The notes below the pieces were generated by a model. It saw nothing but the letters and a program-made list of their open reading frames with translations, had not been told where the DNA came from and searched no databases. Shown piece by piece: positions 44,825 through 54,789 of a stretch of DNA of 64,000 nt (its first letter is position 1; each line of letters begins with the position of its first letter). Both the position numbers and the translations under genes were made by a program. This DNA is from Bilophila sp964369665 (GTDB lineage Bacteria; Desulfobacterota; Desulfovibrionia; Desulfovibrionales; Desulfovibrionaceae): assembly GCA_964369665.1 (NCBI GenBank), contig CAYJFS010000001.1:124001-188000 (forward strand). The letters are read 5' to 3'.

Positions 44825-46891
44825 TTAAGCTTCTTGAACTTTAGTTATAAAACTCTCATTATAAAGAGGCTTTATAGATTCAATATATACATAAACTTTT
44901 TGTCCTAAATGTATATTTTGTTTAAATAAGGTTATTTTTGCCCTAAGCATAATACTTTCTTGTGGCAAATATACGCTAACAAAAATATCACCTATATCTA
45001 CAATAATACCTGACCACCATTTATCATTATCTTGTTGTAGCATATACATAAGTTTCCAATATCGTACTCGATATCGTTGTGCTTGGTTAACCAGTTCAAG
45101 CCTTCTGCTTATATATGGTAACATTGCTGATAACTCTTCATAAGACCATCTAATCTTATTATATTGGATGTAATGAAAAATTTGTGCTTCATTTATCATA
45201 TCAGGATAACGTCTTAAAGGAGATGTTGTTGGTGTATATCTTTGAACAGCAAGACTTGCATGAGGTTTTTCGTCTACCTCCATTGTAGAAGAAGATAAAA
45301 TTTTCATAACTTGTACAATACTGCTGTGTTCACTCCATACACCCCTATATTCATTTGGAACAACAATATCTTGCGTTCTATGCAAAAGAGGTATGTTTCT
45401 TTCTAATGCCCACTGAGCTAATGTACTATTAACAAGTATCATTATTTCAGAAATTACAAGTTGAGCTTTAAATATGTTTGATTTTTCTTCAAGAAAAAGT
45501 TTAACTTTATCTTCTATGCACAAAAGAGTTATTTTAGGTTCTATACGATTAATAATAACAGCACCATTTTTTAATCTATATTCTCGATATGCTTGAGCTA
45601 ATTGAAACCCTAAATGCACCTGTTTAAAATAGGGTGATGATATACAGCCATCTATAATTCTTTCACAATCTTTGTATGTAAGGTTTATATCAAGAAAAAC
45701 ATACTCAAATGAAACAGCATAATCTTGAATTACTCCTTCTCTATTTATAATACATTTAACAACAATTGCTGGTCGAATTTTATTTGCATGAAGACTATAT
45801 ACATTTGTTCCTAATATATCCGGGAGCATATTATATGTTGCTTCTGGTAAATAAACACTTGTTGCTCTTTTTTGGACAATAGAATCAAGTTTACTACCAA
45901 AAGGCCAATGTAAAGCAGGACATGCTATGGCAACATGTATTTCCCAACCACCACAGCTATGCTCCTGTATATGAAATGCATCATCAATGTCTTTAGTTGT
46001 TTCATCATCAATACTAATATACTTTCTAGAAAAATAATGTGTACTATTATCACTGTTCTTAGCAATACTATCAATAGTATCTTGATATGGAGTACTCCAA
46101 GAATTATCTGTTTCATAATCTATACGTTTTAACCAAAAATTATAATTTTGGTCTATAATACCCCATGTTTGTGCAAGATGATATGCCAAATATTGATCAT
46201 CAGGCAAACTTTTAACTAATGACTTCCATACAGTATCATTTTTAGTTTTTTGATATATAATTTCATCTAAAAGGTATTGTTCAAGCTCTATGTAAATAGT
46301 TTTTATTGCTTCTAATTGTAACATATCTAATGAAATATTCTTTAAGTACACCTCCCATAGATGTTTAAAAAAACAAGAGCCTTTTTCTATAAACTCCTTG
46401 TAGTGAGCTGTTTTTTCTTGATCTTGAATACGTTTTTCAACAATATCTTTTGGATAAACTTCAAAATTAGGAGGACAAAATTTAAAGTGTGTTTTGTATT
46501 TCAATAAACTATGTGCACAAGCTGCCACTGCATCAATATCAGGTTTTCTTTCAGTTAATGCACAAAGCCAGTCTGCTGTTGCATATTGTATTTCACCATA
46601 TATAAGTTCCCAAATTTTAATAGGGCAGTACTTTATAGATAGTTCTAATCGTTTTTTTTTATGTTTCTCAAGTAAACTAATAGCAATATCTTTATTTGTC
46701 TTTGATGAATAAAAAGGACCAAACCATGGTAAAATACGTGCTATAGGTACTGTAACTTCTTTTCTATTAGGCAATAGTAATCGAAGCTTTTCATTATTTT
46801 TTTGCAGGACCCAAGATATTTTTGGTTCATTTTCTTGCATAAACTCAACGATAGAACCAACATCAGGATAAAATGACGAATGTTGAACCAT
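44825..46891 (-). CDS. RNase II-family (RNB domain) exoribonuclease
   Basis: A 688-residue 3'-5' exoribonuclease. The RNB active site is intact: SIDDETTKDIDDAFHI supplies the cluster of metal-binding aspartates. The later TSPLRRYPDMINEAQI contains the conserved arginine-rich substrate segment. The N-terminal part is unlike the cold-shock domains of RNase R, and the C-terminal S1-like part (KLMYMLQQDNDKWWSGIIVDIGDIFVSVYL) is short. It fits the RNB proteins of Desulfovibrio better than classical RNase II or R. It likely degrades mRNA or trims structured RNA. Confidence 0.88.
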   Translation of the reverse strand: MVQHSSFYPDVGSIVEFMQENEPKISWVLQKNNEKLRLLLPNRKEVTVPIARILPWFGPFYSSKTNKDIAISLLEKHKKKRLELSIKYCPIKIWELIYGEIQYATADWLCALTERKPDIDAVAACAHSLLKYKTHFKFCPPNFEVYPKDIVEKRIQDQEKTAHYKEFIEKGSCFFKHLWEVYLKNISLDMLQLEAIKTIYIELEQYLLDEIIYQKTKNDTVWKSLVKSLPDDQYLAYHLAQTWGIIDQNYNFWLKRIDYETDNSWSTPYQDTIDSIAKNSDNSTHYFSRKYISIDDETTKDIDDAFHIQEHSCGGWEIHVAIACPALHWPFGSKLDSIVQKRATSVYLPEATYNMLPDILGTNVYSLHANKIRPAIVVKCIINREGVIQDYAVSFEYVFLDINLTYKDCERIIDGCISSPYFKQVHLGFQLAQAYREYRLKNGAVIINRIEPKITLLCIEDKVKLFLEEKSNIFKAQLVISEIMILVNSTLAQWALERNIPLLHRTQDIVVPNEYRGVWSEHSSIVQVMKILSSSTMEVDEKPHASLAVQRYTPTTSPLRRYPDMINEAQIFHYIQYNKIRWSYEELSAMLPYISRRLELVNQAQRYRVRYWKLMYMLQQDNDKWWSGIIVDIGDIFVSVYLPQESIMLRAKITLFKQNIHLGQKVYVYIESIKPLYNESFITKVQEA

Positions 46892-46899
46892 GAAAAACC

Positions 46900-48180
46900 T
46901 TAATGCTTAAAAGCTCTTTGACCTGTAAACACCATAGCAACTTTTGGTGAAGCTTCATTAACAGCTATAATTGATTCATAATCCCTGAGTGATCCTCCTG
47001 GATGTGCTATAGCTGTTACACCTTGGTTAATACATAAATCTACACCATCTCTAAAAGGAAAAAAGCCATCAGAAACCATGACTGAACCCAAAAGACCACC
47101 ACAAGCTTCCTGTGTTTTACTATTAATATGTTCAAGCTCTTCTTTAGCTAAAAGGTCTTTTTCTGCATGTTCTCTTAATTCATAAAGACCTATTTCGTTA
47201 CTAAGATATGTTAATTTATCAGCATATTTAGTATATGCCTTAAAAATAGTAAGTTCTATACAGCCAACCCTGTCTTGTTCTCCTGTACCAATAGCTACTG
47301 TAGCTCCATCACGGGCAAAAATAACTGAATTCGAAGTAACACCTGCTTCAACAGCCCATGCAAAAAGGAGATCTTCTTCTTCCTGTGGTGTAGGCTTCCT
47401 TGCAACAACCTGTAAACCATTTTTTGTTGTGGCCTTTGCAGGAATAAAATCTTGAACAGAACGAATTCTGTCAATAAATGATTCTTGTAAAATAAGACCT
47501 CCATCACAGAGACTTTTAATATCTAAAAAAGGCACAGAAACAAATTTATCTAATGTTGCAAGTCCAGGAAGCTTTAAAATGCGTAAAGTTTTTCGTGCTG
47601 TTAATAATTTTAAAGCATCATCATCATAATCTGGGGCTGCAACAATCTCAAAAAAGTTTGCAGCAATAATTTCTGCAGCATATATATCAAGTGGTTGATT
47701 AACAACTATTGCGCCACCAAAAGAAGCAATTCTATCACACCAAAAAGCTTTTTCTACAGCATCACCAATATTTTTTTTTGACCATGCCACACCACAAGGA
47801 TTATTATGTTTTAAAATAACAGCTGCTGGACGTGAGGCAAGATATTGTAATATGTTACATCCATTATCAATATCTGTAAGATTTGTTTTACTTGGATGTT
47901 TACCAGCCTGAAGCATTTGTGCTTCTGTTAATGCAGAAACTATACCTCCAGGGGAACGCCATTTTATACCTCCTATAGTTAAATCACCTGAAGAAAGCTC
48001 ATATAATGCAGCAGGTTGATCTGGATTCTCACCATAGCGTAAACCTTTTATTTCTCCATCAATATTCCAATTTTTTTTCTTATATGTAAGAACTGTTTCT
48101 CCAAGAGTTATTTTCATTGTAGAAGGAAAATGTTCTCCAATAACTGTATGGTATATATTTTTTAACGATGACATAAACAT
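46900..48180 (-). CDS. AICAR transformylase, stand-alone (no IMP cyclohydrolase domain)
   Basis: This protein corresponds to the transformylase (C-terminal) part of PurH, which formylates AICAR in purine synthesis. Landmarks: GLRYGENPDQPAALYEL, the catalytic KHNNPCGVAWSK and GGSLRDYESI near the end. At 426 residues it lacks the roughly 200-residue N-terminal IMP cyclohydrolase domain of ordinary PurH. In Desulfovibrio the two activities are also on separate proteins, so cyclohydrolase is expected elsewhere. It may start at Met3 (48174). purA lies about 600 bp away on the other strand. Confidence 0.88.
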   Translation of the reverse strand: MFMSSLKNIYHTVIGEHFPSTMKITLGETVLTYKKKNWNIDGEIKGLRYGENPDQPAALYELSSGDLTIGGIKWRSPGGIVSALTEAQMLQAGKHPSKTNLTDIDNGCNILQYLASRPAAVILKHNNPCGVAWSKKNIGDAVEKAFWCDRIASFGGAIVVNQPLDIYAAEIIAANFFEIVAAPDYDDDALKLLTARKTLRILKLPGLATLDKFVSVPFLDIKSLCDGGLILQESFIDRIRSVQDFIPAKATTKNGLQVVARKPTPQEEEDLLFAWAVEAGVTSNSVIFARDGATVAIGTGEQDRVGCIELTIFKAYTKYADKLTYLSNEIGLYELREHAEKDLLAKEELEHINSKTQEACGGLLGSVMVSDGFFPFRDGVDLCINQGVTAIAHPGGSLRDYESIIAVNEASPKVAMVFTGQRAFKH

Positions 48181-48379
48181 TGCTTCCTTAGTTTAAAGTA
48201 ATACTGTATTTATATGCATGTTACTAATCCAGGCATGCAGTATAGCGTTATTCTATGAACAAATATCCATTGAAGCCTTATACTTATTTGTGTAATATAG
48301 TAAATTCATGCTTAAAATAACAGTAAATAATTTATTAAATTTCAATCAAAATACAAGTATCAGCAGAAAGGTATCCTAG

Positions 48380-48715
48380 ATGGAACAACTTTTGATAAAG
48401 ATTGCAAAACAATTAGATAGTATTGATGAAGCATCTCTTATGACTCTTTGGGAAAAATATGCAAGCATTGTCTCACGATTTGAACCCACAAAACGTTGGG
48501 AAGAAGCTACAATTGTCTTTTCTTTAATCCAAGCAAAACATATGAAAAATCAACTATTTAACTACAACTGGTCAGCACAAATTCGACCTTCATCCAAACC
48601 ACCTCTCACAACTACAAAATTAACTTTAGAAAATGAACAACCTGCGAATAAATATCGAGCCAAAATTTTATCTTTTTCTTCTCAATCAAAGACGACTGAA
48701 AAAGATAAAAAATAA
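48380..48715 (+). CDS. Hypothetical protein upstream of purA
   Basis: A 111-residue hydrophilic protein without signal peptide. The first 70 residues look helical and compact (LDSIDEASLMTLWEKYASIV, FEPTKRWEEATIVFSLIQAK), followed by a low-complexity basic tail. An AGGTATCC ribosome-like site precedes the ATG. It is probably a lineage-specific conserved protein that shares a transcript with purA, but I recognise no family. Confidence 0.65.
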   Translation: MEQLLIKIAKQLDSIDEASLMTLWEKYASIVSRFEPTKRWEEATIVFSLIQAKHMKNQLFNYNWSAQIRPSSKPPLTTTKLTLENEQPANKYRAKILSFSSQSKTTEKDKK

Positions 48716-48800
48716 TTTTTTTTATTTTATAATAACAGTCTTATTTTTTAGATTTCTTAATATTATACCTAGAAAATATTTTAGTTTTTAAGGATTTATT

Positions 48801-50102
48801 ATGCCTAATACTATAGTTATTGGAGCCCAGTGGGGTGATGAGGGAAAAGGAAAAATAGTCGATCTATTATGTAGTAAAATGGACTATATTGTCCGTTTCC
48901 AAGGAGGCAATAACGCAGGACATACTGTCATTGCTAATGGAAATACATATAAACTTCATTTAATACCTTCAGGTATTTTACATGAAAAAAAAATTTGCTT
49001 AATCGGCAATGGCGTAGTTCTTGATCCACAAGTTTTTATTGATGAAATCCGAATACTAAAAAAACAAAATATTTGTATCTCTGCAGATCGCCTTAAAATT
49101 AGTCATAAGACACATTTAATTATGCCTTACCATAAGGCTTTAGATATTGCTAGAGAATCTAATAGCTGTTCTAAAATTGGTACTACAGGTCGTGGTATTG
49201 GCCCTTGTTATGAAGATAAAGTACATCGTATTGGTATTAGAGCTATTGATATAACACAACCTGAAATACTCTATAAAAAAATATCTATAGCATTAAAAGA
49301 AAAAAATATTTTGCTTCAACAACTATACCAATCTGAAATGCTTAGTGTAGAAACGATTTATAATGATATTATGGCAATTGCACCTCAAATTATTCCATAT
49401 TTATCCAATATTTCTGAAGAGCTACAACAAGCTATACAAAAGGAAAAAAAGATTATGTTCGAAGGTGCACAAGGTGTTCACCTTGATGTTGACCATGGAA
49501 CATATCCTTTTGTAACATCATCTAATACTATAGCAGCAAATGCCTCTATTGGTTCAGGTATTGCCCTTACATGTCCTGATACGGTTATTGGTGTATTAAA
49601 GGCATATACAACACGAGTAGGAGAAGGACCTTTTCTTACAGAACTTAATAATATTGATGGAGACACATTGCGTAACAGAGGAATGGAATTTGGAACAACT
49701 ACAGGTCGCCCTCGAAGATGTGGATGGCAAGATATTGTCATGTTAAGAGAAAGCATTAGGCTTAATGGTTTTACAGAACTTGCACTTACAAAACTTGACG
49801 TTCTCTCAAGTTTTAAAAAAATCAAAATTTGTATTGCATATACGTATGAAAATATATTTTTTGAATATCCACCTCAAAATGAAGTAACATTTAATACAAT
49901 GACACCTGTTTATGAAATACTAGAAGGATGGGATAATCCGCTTGAAACCATTAATTCTTGGAATGATCTACCTATAGCAGCACAAAAATATATTTGTCGT
50001 ATAGAAGAACTTGTACAACTACCTATAACAATAATCTCTGTTGGAGCAGAGCGTAATCAAACATTATTTCGTACAAAAAGTGACTGTAATTTTTTGCATT
50101 AA
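48801..50102 (+). CDS. purA: Adenylosuccinate synthetase
   Basis: PurA uses GTP to join IMP and aspartate on the way to AMP. The N-terminal catalytic loop GAQWGDEGKGKIVD is intact, with the aspartate and histidine (GGNNAGHTV) of the active site. Further signatures are GTTGRGIGPCYEDK, MFEGAQGVHLDVDHGTYP and the base-binding TTTGRPRRCGW. Length 433 is normal. Together with the AICAR transformylase it shows that de novo adenine nucleotide synthesis is retained. Confidence 0.97.
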   Translation: MPNTIVIGAQWGDEGKGKIVDLLCSKMDYIVRFQGGNNAGHTVIANGNTYKLHLIPSGILHEKKICLIGNGVVLDPQVFIDEIRILKKQNICISADRLKISHKTHLIMPYHKALDIARESNSCSKIGTTGRGIGPCYEDKVHRIGIRAIDITQPEILYKKISIALKEKNILLQQLYQSEMLSVETIYNDIMAIAPQIIPYLSNISEELQQAIQKEKKIMFEGAQGVHLDVDHGTYPFVTSSNTIAANASIGSGIALTCPDTVIGVLKAYTTRVGEGPFLTELNNIDGDTLRNRGMEFGTTTGRPRRCGWQDIVMLRESIRLNGFTELALTKLDVLSSFKKIKICIAYTYENIFFEYPPQNEVTFNTMTPVYEILEGWDNPLETINSWNDLPIAAQKYICRIEELVQLPITIISVGAERNQTLFRTKSDCNFLH

Positions 50103-50162
50103 ATGAAGATGTATAAAATATATTTATATATACATTTTTTATTTTAAAATTAAAGGTTTAAT

Positions 50163-51212
50163 ATGAATATAGCTGTAGCAGTAAGTGGTGGAACAGATAG
50201 TCTTTATACACTTGCCACTTTAACAAAAGAATTTGGATCTCAAAATGTTTTTGCCTTACATGGACTTTTTAAAGCAAAGATTGCAAATGATCCTATCCCT
50301 AAACTTCAAGAACAATGCAAAAAATTAAATGTACCATTACATGTTGTAGATCTACATAAAGAATTTAAAAGTCTTGTTATTCATCCATTTATTCAATCAT
50401 ATATCAATGGTAAAACACCAAACCCATGCGTTTACTGCAATTCTAAAATTAAATTTGGACTTTTACAAGAAAAAGCACAATCTTTAGGAGCAACAAATAT
50501 TGCAACTGGACATTATGTAGCCTTAATAGAGCATGAATACTATGGAACTTCTGTAAAATGTGGAGCTGATGTAACAAAAGATCAAAGCTACTTTCTTGCA
50601 TTAACTCCAAATGATCAGCTAAAAACTGCAATTTTTCCCCTTGGTACCCTTTATAAATCAGAAGTTCGTCAACGGCTTCAATCTATGGGGCTTGATGTTC
50701 CTCTTCCTAAAGAAAGCCAAGAAATTTGTTTTGTTCCAAATGACGATTATAAAAAATTTATACTATCAAACAATGATGCCTTATCTTCTTCTGGACCAAT
50801 TATTTTTTATAAGACTGGTAAAGTGTTAGGAACACATAATGGCCTATGGAGATACACTGAAGGCCAAAGACGTGGTTTAGGGATAGCATGGTCAGAACCA
50901 CTATATGTCATTGAAAAAAATACCTTAACAAATACCCTTATTGTGGGGACTGAAAAAGAACTTTTTGTAACAACATGTACAGCAAGTCATGTTAACTTTT
51001 TAGTCAAAGCTGATTTATGGCCTAAAAAGCTATTTGTACGTACAAGGTACAGACAAAAAAAAATACCAGCTGATATTCAGCTAACAAAAACAAAAACTTT
51101 AACAAAAATGATTATTAATTTTCATGAACCTCAACATACTGCTGCCCCAGGACAACTTGCAGCTATTTTTGATGAGTCAGGTTATGTTTTAGCAGGTGGA
51201 ATTATTGAATAA
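50163..51212 (+). CDS. mnmA: tRNA 2-thiouridylase MnmA
   Basis: MnmA activates the wobble uridine of tRNA-Lys/Glu/Gln with ATP and inserts sulfur. The PP-loop is VAVSGGTDSLY. The catalytic cysteine pair is present: NPCVYCNSKIKFG and, about 95 residues later, SQEICFVPNDDYKKF. ATGHYVAL and the C-terminal beta-barrel (YTEGQRRGLGI, PGQLAAIFDESGYVLAGG) complete the family pattern. At 349 residues it is near standard length. It lies 60 bp after purA. Confidence 0.95.
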   Translation: MNIAVAVSGGTDSLYTLATLTKEFGSQNVFALHGLFKAKIANDPIPKLQEQCKKLNVPLHVVDLHKEFKSLVIHPFIQSYINGKTPNPCVYCNSKIKFGLLQEKAQSLGATNIATGHYVALIEHEYYGTSVKCGADVTKDQSYFLALTPNDQLKTAIFPLGTLYKSEVRQRLQSMGLDVPLPKESQEICFVPNDDYKKFILSNNDALSSSGPIIFYKTGKVLGTHNGLWRYTEGQRRGLGIAWSEPLYVIEKNTLTNTLIVGTEKELFVTTCTASHVNFLVKADLWPKKLFVRTRYRQKKIPADIQLTKTKTLTKMIINFHEPQHTAAPGQLAAIFDESGYVLAGGIIE

Positions 51213-51235
51213 ATGATATATTTCAGAAGAATTAC

Positions 51236-51265
51236 TTGATGAAAAAATACTCCCTCCTGTATATT
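51236..51265 (+). promoter_or_regulatory. Probable promoter of the heme operon
   Basis: TTGATG (51236-51241), an 18-base spacer and TATATT (51260-51265) lie upstream of ahbC. The predicted start would fall at about 51272, inside the palindrome at 51271-51289. Confidence 0.5.
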
Positions 51266-51270
51266 AATAA

Positions 51271-51289
51271 TTATGTACTAAGTACATAA
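51271..51289. promoter_or_regulatory. Operator-like 9-1-9 palindrome upstream of ahbC
   Basis: TTATGTACT, one base, then AGTACATAA: a perfect inverted repeat with one central base. It covers the predicted transcription start, a usual place for a repressor. The 9-1-9 symmetry is like operators of the Fur/PerR family, but the sequence does not match a consensus I know. The ribosome site AAGGAG lies just downstream, so the site does not mask it. Confidence 0.55.
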
Positions 51290-51305
51290 ACTTTAAGGAG
51301 ATCAT

Positions 51306-52493
51306 ATGATTGGTATATCAAAACTTTATTGTGGCCAGGTAGAATCATCTGATGCTTTACGATATGGGCGTCACTCTAGTAAGCTTCCTTCGCATTTATT
51401 ACAATTTTCAGAAGATAAAAAACCTGTTGTTGTTTGGAATATGACAAAAAGGTGTAACCTTAAATGTGTACATTGCTATGCACATGCTGTTGATACTAAT
51501 AAAGGCAAAGATCCAATATCTACAGAGCAGGCTAAAACCATTATTAGTGATCTTGCTACTTATGGTGCACCTGTTATGCTTTTTTCTGGAGGGGAACCCC
51601 TTGTACGTAGTGATTTAGTAGAACTTGCCCAACATGCTACAGACCAAGGCATGCGTGCTGTTATTTCTACAAATGGAACATTAATAACAAAAGAAAAAGC
51701 TCGTGAACTCAAGTCTGTGAATCTTTCATATGTAGGTATATCTGTTGATGGTGGTGAACATGTACACGATAAATTTCGTGGTGTACCAAATTCATTTAAA
51801 AAAACACTTCAAGGTATTGAAAACTGTAAAGCAGAAGGTCTAAAAGTTGGTTTACGCTTCACTATTAACAAAAGAAATGCTGCTGAAGTACCTAAACTTT
51901 TTGAACTTATTCGTGATCTTGAAGTGCCACGTATCTGTTTTTACCACCTTGTATATTCTGGCCGTGGTTCAGAACTTATAGATGAAGATCTCAATCATCA
52001 AGAAACACGAGCAGTAGTAGATCTTATTATGGATAAAACTCGTGAACTATTTGAGCAAGACCATCCTAAAGAAGTCTTGACTGTAGATAATCATGCAGAT
52101 GGACCATACGTATGGATGCGCCTTCAAAAAGAAGACCCCAAACGAGCTGCAGATGTCTTTAATCTTCTTCAGTATAATGAAGGGAATAGTTCTGGAAGAG
52201 GGTTTGCTTGTATCTCTTGGGATGGTCAAGTACATGCTGATCAATTTTGGAGACATCATACTTTTGGTAATGTCCTTGAACGGCCATTTTCTGAAATCTG
52301 GGATGATCCACAAATAGAACTTCTCCATAAAATGAAAAACAAAAAAGAACATGTAACAGGTCGTTGTCAAACATGCCGCTTCCTTAAAATTTGTGGCGGC
52401 AACTTTAGAGCACGAGCAGAGGCATTTCATGGAGATGTCTGGGCACCAGATCCAGCATGCTATTTAACAGATGAAGAAATCAAAAACATATAA
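51306..52493 (+). CDS. ahbC: Radical SAM enzyme AhbC: 12,18-didecarboxysiroheme deacetylase
   Basis: AhbC removes the two acetate side chains of didecarboxysiroheme to give iron-coproporphyrin III in the siroheme-dependent heme pathway. The start MIGISKLYCGQVESSDALRY is characteristic of AhbC. The radical-SAM cluster motif is C50-x3-C54-x2-C57 (CNLKCVHC). A C-terminal auxiliary-cluster region has CQTCRFLKICGG plus a later cysteine. The strong AAGGAG ribosome site lies seven bases before the ATG. It heads ahbC-hemB-ahbD-ahbA/B, the same set as in Desulfovibrio. Confidence 0.92.
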   Translation: MIGISKLYCGQVESSDALRYGRHSSKLPSHLLQFSEDKKPVVVWNMTKRCNLKCVHCYAHAVDTNKGKDPISTEQAKTIISDLATYGAPVMLFSGGEPLVRSDLVELAQHATDQGMRAVISTNGTLITKEKARELKSVNLSYVGISVDGGEHVHDKFRGVPNSFKKTLQGIENCKAEGLKVGLRFTINKRNAAEVPKLFELIRDLEVPRICFYHLVYSGRGSELIDEDLNHQETRAVVDLIMDKTRELFEQDHPKEVLTVDNHADGPYVWMRLQKEDPKRAADVFNLLQYNEGNSSGRGFACISWDGQVHADQFWRHHTFGNVLERPFSEIWDDPQIELLHKMKNKKEHVTGRCQTCRFLKICGGNFRARAEAFHGDVWAPDPACYLTDEEIKNI

Positions 52494-52534
52494 TAATAAA
52501 AATTAAACTAAAACTTTAATTGGATATATTGATA

Positions 52535-53527
52535 ATGACAACTTTTTTTCGTGGGCGTAGACTTCGGCGTTCTCCACAATTACGAGAAATATTTCAAGAG
52601 ACATGTATTCATCGCCAAAATTTGGTTATGCCATATTTTGTTGTAGATACAACTGAAAAATATTTTTCACAACCTATTCCTTCTATGCCTGGTCAATATC
52701 AATATTCTCTTTATATGCTTGAAAAAAAAATACAAGAAGCTGTAGATACAGGGTTAATGTCTGTTCTTCTTTTTGGATTACCTAAAATAAAAGACAATAT
52801 AGGCACAGAATCCCATAATGAAAATGGCATTATCCAACAAGCAGTCCAAATGCTAAAAAAAAATTGGCCATCTTTACAGGTTATTACAGATATATGCCTC
52901 TGTGAATATACTTCTCATGGACACTGTGGAATTATACAAGAAGCTGATCATGAAGGATTTGTGTTAAATGATCCTACACTTGAACTACTAAAAAAAATTG
53001 CTATAAGTCATACTAAAGCAGGTGCTGACATTATTGCTCCATCAGATATGATGGATGGACGTATTCAAAAATTGCGTTCAAGCCTAGATGAATTAGGGTT
53101 TATAGACACACCTATTATGTCCTATGCAATAAAATATGCATCTGCATATTATGGCCCATTTAGAGATGCTGCAGACTCTAAACCACAACTTGGTGATAGA
53201 AAAACATACCAAATGGATCCAACAAATAGTAATGAAGCACTTCGTGAAGCCTCTGCCGATATTGCTGAAGGTGCAGATATCATTATGGTAAAACCTGCAG
53301 GCCCATATCAAGATATTATTAGACGTATTTATGATACATATAATATCCCAATAGCAGCTTACCAAGTAAGTGGTGAATACTCTTTAATTAAAGCTGCAGG
53401 ACAACAAAACTGGATTGATGAAAAAAATGTGATTATGGAGTCACTTATTGGTATCAGACGTTCAGGTGCACATCTTGTAATTACATATTTTACAGAAGAA
53501 ATTCTTAAAAAGGGATGGATATACTAA
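52535..53527 (+). CDS. hemB: Porphobilinogen synthase (delta-aminolevulinate dehydratase)
   Basis: HemB condenses two aminolevulinates to porphobilinogen, the common early step of all tetrapyrroles. The two active-site lysines are in SYAIKYASAYYGPFR and MVKPAGPYQD. The zinc-site segment DICLCEYTSHGHCGI has three cysteines, so this is a zinc-type enzyme. The frame is open from a TTG at 52520; the ATG at 52535 (MTTFFRGRRLRR) matches the family start better. Its stop overlaps the ahbD start. An early gene placed between two late-pathway genes suggests joint control of heme flux. Confidence 0.96.
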   Translation: MTTFFRGRRLRRSPQLREIFQETCIHRQNLVMPYFVVDTTEKYFSQPIPSMPGQYQYSLYMLEKKIQEAVDTGLMSVLLFGLPKIKDNIGTESHNENGIIQQAVQMLKKNWPSLQVITDICLCEYTSHGHCGIIQEADHEGFVLNDPTLELLKKIAISHTKAGADIIAPSDMMDGRIQKLRSSLDELGFIDTPIMSYAIKYASAYYGPFRDAADSKPQLGDRKTYQMDPTNSNEALREASADIAEGADIIMVKPAGPYQDIIRRIYDTYNIPIAAYQVSGEYSLIKAAGQQNWIDEKNVIMESLIGIRRSGAHLVITYFTEEILKKGWIY

Positions 53528-54783
53528 TGGAAAAAACACAATTAGAAACAAATCTCATAAAAGATATGTCATTTATGAAAGGAACACATCCTGGTAAAAA
53601 ATATACAAACGGAAAAAGCAATGGCCATGGCCATCCTGGAGGCACGCTACGAACTCTTCCTGATGGTTCACCTACTTGTAAACTTATAGCATGGGAAGTT
53701 ACTCGATCTTGTAACTTAGCTTGTAAACACTGCCGTGCTGAAGCACATATGGATCCATATCCTGGAGAGTTCTCAACACAAGAAGCAAAAGCACTTATTG
53801 ATACCTTCCCTGATGTTGGTAACCCCATCATTATTTTTACTGGTGGAGAACCCATGATGCGAGCTGATCTATATGAACTTATTGCTTATGCAACAGAAAA
53901 AGGTTTACGGTGTGTGCTTTCTCCAAATGGGACACTTATTACACCAGAAAACGCTCAATCTATAAAACAATGTGGTGTACAACGTTGCTCTATTTCTCTT
54001 GATGGACATAATGCAGAAAAACATGATGCATTCCGTATGGTTCCTGGTGCATTTGATGCCTCTATGCGTGGTATTCAATACTTAAAAAATGAAGGTGTTG
54101 AATTTCAAATAAATACAACTGTAAGTAAAAGTAACCTCCATGACTTCAAAAAAATATTCCAATTATGTGAAGAGTTGGGTGCAGCTGCATGGCATATTTT
54201 TTTGCTTGTTCCTATGGGAAGAGCTAGTGAAATTGCTGATCAATCTATTTCAGCAGAAGAATATGAAGAGGTCCTTAACTGGTTTTATGATTTTAGAAAA
54301 ACAACATCTATGCATCTCAAAGCAACATGTGCTCCACATTACTATAGAATTATGAGGCAAAGAGCTCATGGTGATGGTATTACAGTAACACCTGACACTT
54401 TTGGCATGGATGCTATGACTAGAGGTTGTTTAGGTGGAACAGGTTTTTGTTTCATAAGCTATGAAGGACAAGTACAGCCTTGTGGATACCTCACATTAGA
54501 TTGTGGTAATGTACGTGAAACCCCATTCCCTGAAATATGGAAAAACACAAAAATATTTCAGCAGTTCAGGACACAATCTGAATATAAAGGTAAATGTGGT
54601 ACATGTGAATATCATAAGGTTTGTGGTGGTTGCAGAGCTAGAGCATGGAGTATGGATGGCGATCACATGGGCGAAGAACCACTTTGCACATATAAACCTA
54701 AAAAACTATCAAAAATGGAACATACAACAAGTATAGCTAAATCCACAGAGCTTACACCATGTGCACGTGGCCATATGGGATAA
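53527..54783 (+). CDS. ahbD: Radical SAM heme synthase AhbD
   Basis: AhbD turns the two propionates of iron-coproporphyrin III into vinyl groups, giving heme b without coproporphyrinogen oxidase or ferrochelatase. The radical-SAM motif CNLACKHC follows WEVTRS. A SPASM-like C-terminal region provides GKCGTCEYHKVCGGCRAR and a later cysteine for a second iron-sulfur cluster. The N-terminus is rich in His and Gly (NGHGHPGG). I place the start at the ATG of a TAATG overlap with hemB; another ATG twelve bases earlier (53515) is possible. Confidence 0.92.
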   Translation: MEKTQLETNLIKDMSFMKGTHPGKKYTNGKSNGHGHPGGTLRTLPDGSPTCKLIAWEVTRSCNLACKHCRAEAHMDPYPGEFSTQEAKALIDTFPDVGNPIIIFTGGEPMMRADLYELIAYATEKGLRCVLSPNGTLITPENAQSIKQCGVQRCSISLDGHNAEKHDAFRMVPGAFDASMRGIQYLKNEGVEFQINTTVSKSNLHDFKKIFQLCEELGAAAWHIFLLVPMGRASEIADQSISAEEYEEVLNWFYDFRKTTSMHLKATCAPHYYRIMRQRAHGDGITVTPDTFGMDAMTRGCLGGTGFCFISYEGQVQPCGYLTLDCGNVRETPFPEIWKNTKIFQQFRTQSEYKGKCGTCEYHKVCGGCRARAWSMDGDHMGEEPLCTYKPKKLSKMEHTTSIAKSTELTPCARGHMG

Positions 54784-54789
54784 TCATTT

